A stretch of DNA of 13,873 bases from Smittium mucronatum (lineage: Eukaryota; Kickxellomycota; Harpellomycetes; Harpellales; Legeriomycetaceae), in assembly GCA_001953115.1 (NCBI GenBank), contig LSSL01003113.1, positions 1 through 13,873 of the forward strand, given 5' to 3'. The notes under the pieces are model-generated. The model made no database searches. It was not told the DNA's origin and was given only the letters and a program-made list of their open reading frames with translations. Position 1 is the stretch's first letter; every line of letters begins with the position of its first letter. This document shows, piece after piece, positions 9,760-13,873 of the stretch. The position numbers and the translations under genes are program-made.

Positions 9760-10348
9760 CATGTTCGGACCCCTAAGAGTGAAATGACTTACCATGGTTT
9801 AGGGGCTTAATAGTTTACTTTTCGAAGTACACTAAACTAAAATTTCACACAGCGTTGTACTATTCTTGGTTGTGAATAGTGGAGACAGCGCACAGCGTTA
9901 TGGAGGATAGCGATTCCAGAGTAAAACCATCTCGGAACGGGAGAAACCTATCGTTTAGCACAGCTGAGACATATTCTAGTGCACAAGTCCAGCTTTCTAC
10001 AGTCAGACGGATCTCAGCGTCTAGGTCATATTTGTAGGAAAGCCATGTTGATCAATCCCATGTTTGGGTAGGGGCCTAATTTTATTAATCCTGTTAGAAG
10101 TAGGCTCTGACTAGGAGCTCAGTAGATTCAATGAACTATTGTTCATCGACAAAGAGCTTAATTCTTGACTGCATGTAACCTCAGGCATACACCTACTTGA
10201 ATCAATACCAGAGGGGGGGGGGTCTTTCGGTTGGTAGATAACACCCTTTTTCCGATGTTACACAGCCAGTGGAACGGCAGAGGAACTTATTGTAGTTAGG
10301 ATAATAGTCTTTTCTATACGTCTTTTTCTTTTCTTCATATTTTTTTAG
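9760..10348 (+). pseudogene. Degenerate Tc1/mariner-family transposase
   Basis: Tc1/mariner transposases cut and paste DNA at TA sites using an N-terminal helix-turn-helix DNA-binding region and a DDE/DDD catalytic domain. Here the conserved landmarks occur in order on the plus strand. In the frame containing 9900, a stretch with GRNLSF (9939-9956) leads to LSTVRR (9993-10010), the end of the second HTH. A shift near 10030-10040 moves to the frame containing 10148. That frame has Gly-Lys-Pro (10037-10045), then LLFIDK (10136-10153) with the likely first catalytic Asp at 10148-10150, 36 codons after Lys-Pro as in the family. GGGS (10214-10225) with Trp at 10232 and TASGTAEEL (10262-10288) follow, matching the family's GGGSVMVWG and SG.G.L segments. 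Stops interrupt at 10049, 10112, 10166 and 10235, plus 10035 in the first frame. The distance from Asp to GGGS is short, implying a deletion. The later catalytic residues are not recognisable, so the 3' part is lost or eroded. G+C is about double that of the flanks. No intact product is possible. Confidence 0.8.
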
Positions 10349-12345
10349 TATAGTTTTTAATGACTTTATCTTGAAATAAAATTCCGCGATACAAAAAAAA
10401 ATACATATTCAGAAAACAGAATATTTTAGACGATTCATATGTAAGTATTTGGAAGAGTCTGAAGTCGGTTCCTGTTCAGGAAAGATGAAAAATTTACTGT
10501 TTGACATTGCTTTTTCTGCCATTATATTTCTTAAATTCTAAATTAAAAGACACAAAAACAAATATTATGGATAATAATAATATTCTTCGGAGGATATTAA
10601 GAATTTATTCTTTGAAAAACTTTTAGAATTCTGTTGAATTTCCAAAACATCTAAGAAATAAAAGGAAAATTATCTATATATTTTTACAGGTATTAATTCC
10701 ATTTATGGTCCAAAAAATATATTTATTCAAACCGGATTTGGGATAAATATAACAGTTGCCTTATAAAATATAAATGGATGGTACTTTTTTATATGCTTTT
10801 TTTCTTTATTCTGGTTTTATTTCGGAAATTTTGGATATGATTTAAATAATATAGTCCATATAAACTTTTTTTTATCATTTCAAAAAAACATTAAATAATA
10901 CATTTTACAGCGTAACTTTTTTCTATGTTACTACGAAAACTCCTTACGTAAAAAAAAATCTTTCACAACCGTAAAAAGTGTTATCCGGTTGTGATAAAAC
11001 ATATCCAAATCACTTTTTGTATTTTAAGTAATATGATAGATAAGAATATACTAATTAAACAAGGTAAAGGGATTTCATAGATGAAAATGACTTTAAGATC
11101 TATATTTCATAAATTTAAAAGGATTAATAAAATATTTCGATATTTTTGATATAAAATTGTAATATTTGATATTAACTCAATTTTAGAACTTTTAAGTCGT
11201 AAATCTGAAAATGATATTAAAGGCGATATTCGTTTAAAGCTTTTTTATCAAAAAAGTGCAAAATAAGGATCATTGCCCATCATAAATCTTATTTTTTAAA
11301 CTTAAGAATCTTTTGTGTTTTGTGTTTTCATTCGTTTATTTCCTGTATAAATTCGAATCTTTAGTCAGCCAAACTACTCTTAAATATCAATGTTTTAAAT
11401 ACGAAAAATTAGAAAGATGTTTTTGATGCCATAGAATAGCTGGATATAGCGTTCAAGAAACTCATTTTTTCTTATTAGGACATTAAAAAAAACATTCTTG
11501 GATAATGAATCTATATTAAAAGGACTAACAATGTATGGTTAAAATTAAATAAATGTTAGCATTTATTTAAGGACTTTTCAAGCTTTATCTTTGCGATTTT
11601 CAAATATAAAAATAGGATGAATAGGATATTCAATTTTCAAATCAGATTCAGAATTGAGGAAGATTTGATTAAGCTTATAGGACACTATTAAAATTTATAA
11701 TCTTTTCGAAATATATGAGATTTATTGATTGTTACTATTTTTTTTAAAAAGGATGCAAGCCGTAATACCTTGTACAGTTGGAGTCATCAATATTTTATAC
11801 TAGATAAATTTATATAAAATTTTGAACCAATTATCGGGTTTTAATCGATTTTAAAAGATAGATAAGAGTTCTAGATTTTTTCAAACTGCATACAAAGCAT
11901 AAGATTTATTATTATTGAAGATCATAAAAATCCAGGAATTTTGATCATCAAAAGCATTTATAAGGATTCAAAAAGTCTTTTCCATTTAAAAACTTGTTGA
12001 TCTGAAACCTGAAAGTATTAACGACCAAAATTATTTTATAACCCATGATAATTTTTGTTGAGAATAATAATTCAATAAGTTTTTCGCATGAAAGATCTGT
12101 TTAGGTTTTTTTTAAAAAGATATTCGCTTAATCAATTTTTTAAAATCTAGGAAACCAGAGCTGATGTAGTTAAGATTATCCTAAATGAAAAAAAAATTAC
12201 AAGCTAAAGTATTTAAACCAAGATTTATCGCATTTATTATCAAAAAAAAGTAGAGCATAAGTAGTTTAGAGAGTATTAGACTGTTAAAATATTGTATTTT
12301 CATTTAGATTTTCTTCAAAAACTAAGCTCTTAACTGCCAAAGAAA
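10349..12345. other. AT-rich stretch upstream of the gene
   Basis: About 2 kb of AT-rich sequence without a supportable gene. A short frame near 10420-10490 containing IWKSLKS might be an eroded C-terminal piece of the transposase, but it is too short to claim. The last 60 bases before 12346 hold no strong promoter motif: there is an A/T-rich TTGTATTTTCATTTAG at about 12292-12307, and an in-frame TAA at 12331-12333 that fixes the start of the downstream gene. Confidence 0.55.
10961..10998. other. Hairpin with 8 bp perfect stem
   Basis: CACAACCG at 10964-10971 pairs perfectly with CGGTTGTG at 10986-10993 around a 14-base loop, and flanking TTT/AAA can extend the stem with a bulge. The loop segment AAAAAGTG (10973-10980) is also complementary to CACTTTTT at 11011-11018, so two folds compete. 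There is no U-run placed for a bacterial-type terminator and no neighbouring gene, so the role is unknown. Confidence 0.45.
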
Positions 12346-13020
12346 ATGGTAAAAGCTCACACTCTTCTTTTGGCTCTATGCGGTGCATTAACACATATTT
12401 CGGCGAACGAAAACGGCTACGATAATTTCAAAAATACCGATTTACACTGCAGAAATGGAGATTGTGGTCTCGACAGTTACGCTCTAGAAAAAATGGCTGA
12501 TCATAACATACCAGCAATTACCCAAGAGGATCAATTTAAAGATAATGATTCAGATTCCGAGGTTCAAGTTAAAAGAAGACGCAAGTGCAGAAAAGTAAAA
12601 AAAAGACGTGGATGTAGAAGGGTCAGAAGAAAGAACCGTTGCAGAAGGCTGAGAAAAAGAAAGAGCCGTTGTAGAAAGGTGGGAAGGAGAAAGAATCGTT
12701 GTAGAAGAGTAAGGAAGAGAATTCACAATAAGAGAGCACCCAGAAGAAGAGTGCACAAGGGAAGAAGGGCTAAAAATTTGAGGCATAAAAGAAGGGGCCA
12801 TAAGAAAAGATGTCCCAGAAAAAATAAAAATAGAAGACACCTCAAAGCAAGAAAAGAATTGGATGCGGTAGAAAATGTTCAACTTGCTTCTCAGACAACA
12901 CCCATTGATCCTGATGCCATTGCCACTCCTACACCTTTAGCGGCTCCAGATGCATCAAATGCCCAAGTCACACCAGAAGATTCTGCCGTATCAACAACAG
13001 CACCAGCTGATACTGATTAA
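12346..13020 (+). CDS. Secreted Cys/Arg-repeat basic protein, PTP2-like architecture
   Basis: This is the one convincing intact gene, 224 residues and intronless. The start is fixed by an in-frame TAA 15 bases upstream (12331-12333), with A at -3 and G at +4. Residues 1-20 form a signal peptide (hydrophobic LLLALCGAL, probable cleavage after ISA). Residues 21-75 are acidic with Cys35 and Cys40. Residues 76-170 are about 60% Lys plus Arg and contain five tandem 9-10 residue units of the form RCRRVRRK, with Cys at 81, 90, 99, 109 and 119, plus Cys156. Residues 171-224 have ten Asp/Glu, no Lys/Arg, and many Ala, Thr and Pro, suitable for O-glycosylation. The mature chain thus has eight cysteines. 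Signal peptide, basic core and acidic tail recall microsporidian polar tube protein 2, a disulfide-linked component of the invasion tube. That assignment rests on architecture only, and the core is richer in Arg than the Lys-rich PTP2 proteins I know of. Alternatives are a spore-wall or host-directed secreted protein. A protamine-like chromatin protein is unlikely because of the signal peptide. G+C is clearly higher than in the flanks, as in a selected coding region. Confidence 0.9.
   Translation: MVKAHTLLLALCGALTHISANENGYDNFKNTDLHCRNGDCGLDSYALEKMADHNIPAITQEDQFKDNDSDSEVQVKRRRKCRKVKKRRGCRRVRRKNRCRRLRKRKSRCRKVGRRKNRCRRVRKRIHNKRAPRRRVHKGRRAKNLRHKRRGHKKRCPRKNKNRRHLKARKELDAVENVQLASQTTPIDPDAIATPTPLAAPDASNAQVTPEDSAVSTTAPADTD
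12580..12723 (+). repeat. In-frame minisatellite coding the Cys/Arg repeats
   Basis: Residues 79-126 are encoded by tandem units. The last three are exactly 30 bases (12634-12663, 12664-12693, 12694-12723), each beginning AAY/AGC then CGTTGY and encoding (N/S)RCR. Two earlier units are 27 bases (nine residues) and more diverged. Unit lengths are multiples of three, so gain or loss of units changes the number of Cys/Arg repeats without breaking the frame. Confidence 0.85.
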
Positions 13021-13120
13021 ACAAGATAGAACATACCATCAAAAAGCAGAATTTTTTTCATTATTTTGAACTAAAATAGTAATAATAAATTCATTTTTAA
13101 GATTAAATAAAAAATATTCC
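13021..13120 (+). promoter_or_regulatory. 3' flank with AATAAA polyadenylation-type signals
   Basis: AATAAA occurs at 13084-13089, about 65 bases after the TAA stop, and a second AATAAA occurs near 13106. Either could direct 3' end formation of the upstream gene in a eukaryote. In such AT-rich DNA this hexamer is common by chance, so the assignment is weak. Confidence 0.35.
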
Positions 13121-13364
13121 TACCAGGTTTTATTTGAAAGTATTAAAGGACAACACTAATCTTCTATATAGCGCATAAATTTTTTGGTTTATCAGTGAAC
13201 CAAAACCAACTTTCAATTTTACACTTTTAAATAAATGTTATGACATTATTTGAAACTTTTTTTTTGTATCATGGAATTTTAGACATTATTTGCCACAGTT
13301 TGTTTTAAATCTTAATAACTCTGAGTGTTTGATGCTATTTATTACATACTTGGAAGGTTCTCTT
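13121..13364. other. AT-rich spacer after the gene
   Basis: No gene or recognisable element is seen between the gene's 3' flank and the repeat cluster that begins near 13365. Confidence 0.5.
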
Positions 13365-13413
13365 TGAGAGCGGACACTTCCCTCTAAATCTTACTACTAT
13401 CCTAATTTGGAAA
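13365..13413 (-). repeat. Three diverged ~18 bp units, possible end of a second element
   Basis: Read on the minus strand from about 13413 leftward, three units of about 18 bases follow one another: TTTCCAAATTAGGATAG, then TAGTAAGATTTAGAGGGA, then AGTGTCCGCTCTCAAAG. They share a loose TGTCCGAATTAGAGGGAAG-like pattern. Arrays of short sites just inside the tip are typical of pogo/Tigger transposon ends. This set faces away from the CAGT end at 13416, so it may belong to another, older element. Confidence 0.4.
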
Positions 13414-13465
13414 TACAGTATTACCCCGCTTAAGTGCGCACTGTCTTAAATGCGCACCCCGTTTA
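13414..13465 (+). mobile_element. pogo/Tigger-like terminal inverted repeat (left end)
   Basis: TA at 13414-13415 is followed by CAGTATTACCCCG and then two near-identical 13-base sites, CTTAAGTGCGCAC (13429-13441) and CTTAAATGCGCAC (13445-13457), set 16 bases apart and matching at 12 of 13 positions. A TA target dinucleotide, a CAGT tip, an ACCCCG step and tandem GCGC-containing sites are the pattern of pogo/Tigger-type (Tc1/mariner superfamily) ends, where the sites bind the transposase's CENP-B-like domain. No matching right end is in the remaining 400 bases, so the element either continues past the window or is a lone remnant. Confidence 0.6.
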
Positions 13466-13873
13466 AATTTTGATAATGCAATTAGAAAATTTGAGAATCA
13501 ATATTTTGTTGGTAAATTTAAAAATTTTGATTGGGGTAAAAATTATCAAAGATGAAGATTATTGGATTCTATTTATAAATATGATTCAATTTTGTCAATT
13601 ATTAGCCAAACATTTGTATTATTGATTTGGATTTTTTTTGAGCTTTGAATTGCTCATAACCAAAATTTCCAGATTTATTTGGCATTAAATTGCTCGAAAC
13701 AGGGTGTAAGTGCCATTTTTTTAAAATTATAAATCTTTCCATTAAACATGATCTTCATCATTTTGTAATAACAATATCACGCCTTTATGGGTATATATGT
13801 ATCATAAGATATTTACTGGTTTTATTCAATTGCGCTTGATTTATTTTTATGTTTTATAAATTTTAAAGTAAAC
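13466..13873. other. AT-rich sequence inside or beyond the putative element
   Basis: No transposase reading frame is visible on either strand. Two loosely similar phrases, GAATTGCTCATAAC near 13646 and AAATTGCTCGAAAC near 13686, may be a short direct repeat. No ACTGTA tip closes the element before the window ends. Confidence 0.45.

Noticed and set aside
9762..10186. Solo LTR with TG...CA ends and a TACA duplication
   Set aside because: A 4 bp match and dinucleotide ends are expected by chance. The transposase motifs run through the supposed right end.
9760..10310. GC-rich island as an rRNA, snRNA or RNase P RNA
   Set aside because: None of the universal SSU/LSU core sequences or U-snRNA boxes are present, while ordered transposase motifs explain the island.
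12550..12882. 110-codon minus-strand frame rich in Ser, Phe and Leu
   Set aside because: It is the antisense shadow of the Arg/Lys-rich core of the real gene, whose AGA/AAG codons read as TCT/CTT on the other strand.
12346..13020. Protamine or linker-histone identity for the Arg/Lys-rich protein
   Set aside because: A clear N-terminal signal peptide and an acidic Thr/Pro/Ala tail point to the secretory pathway rather than the nucleus.

Overview
The window looks like nuclear DNA from a very AT-rich, gene-poor eukaryotic genome. By eye the background is roughly 20% G+C with many A and T homopolymers, and about 12 kb passes before the only convincing intact gene. That gene is intronless and has no visible spliceosomal signals. 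It encodes a small secreted protein built as signal peptide, acidic linker, Cys-bearing Lys/Arg-rich core and acidic tail, which recalls microsporidian polar tube protein 2. A large-genome microsporidian (the type seen in Edhazardia or Hamiltosporidium) is therefore my best guess. This is inference from composition, gene density and one protein; another AT-rich eukaryote is not excluded.

Layout. Bases 1-154 are 22 perfect copies of the 7-mer GATTATT, running off the left edge. Bases 155-2400 are AT-rich with no supportable gene. Bases 2400-2940 form a sharply bounded, more GC-rich island with broken open frames, followed to about 3200 by a strongly A-skewed stretch; together they look like the relic of an unidentified retroelement or gene. 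Bases 3240-4270 hold nothing recognisable. Bases 4279-5240 form a long imperfect inverted repeat (arms of about 310-375 bp around a 275 bp centre), a likely non-autonomous DNA transposon or foldback element. Bases 5241-9240 are a featureless AT-rich desert. A 60 bp polypurine tract sits at 9243-9303.

Bases 9760-10348 are a second GC-rich island. Translated, it shows the remains of a Tc1/mariner transposase (TVRR-type helix-turn-helix end, Lys-Pro linker, first catalytic Asp, GGGS...W and ASGT.EEL motifs in the right order), with at least one frameshift and several stops. Bases 10350-12340 are AT-rich with one good hairpin.

The gene lies at 12346-13020 and contains an in-frame 30 bp minisatellite that makes its Cys/Arg repeats. 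To its right, 13365-13465 carries two adjoining sets of short repeats around a TA-CAGT motif. The right-hand set strongly resembles a pogo/Tigger-type terminal inverted repeat, whose element would run off the right edge.

Overall picture: one secreted-protein gene stranded in decayed DNA transposons and repeats. No operon-like arrangement, tRNA, rRNA or CRISPR was found.
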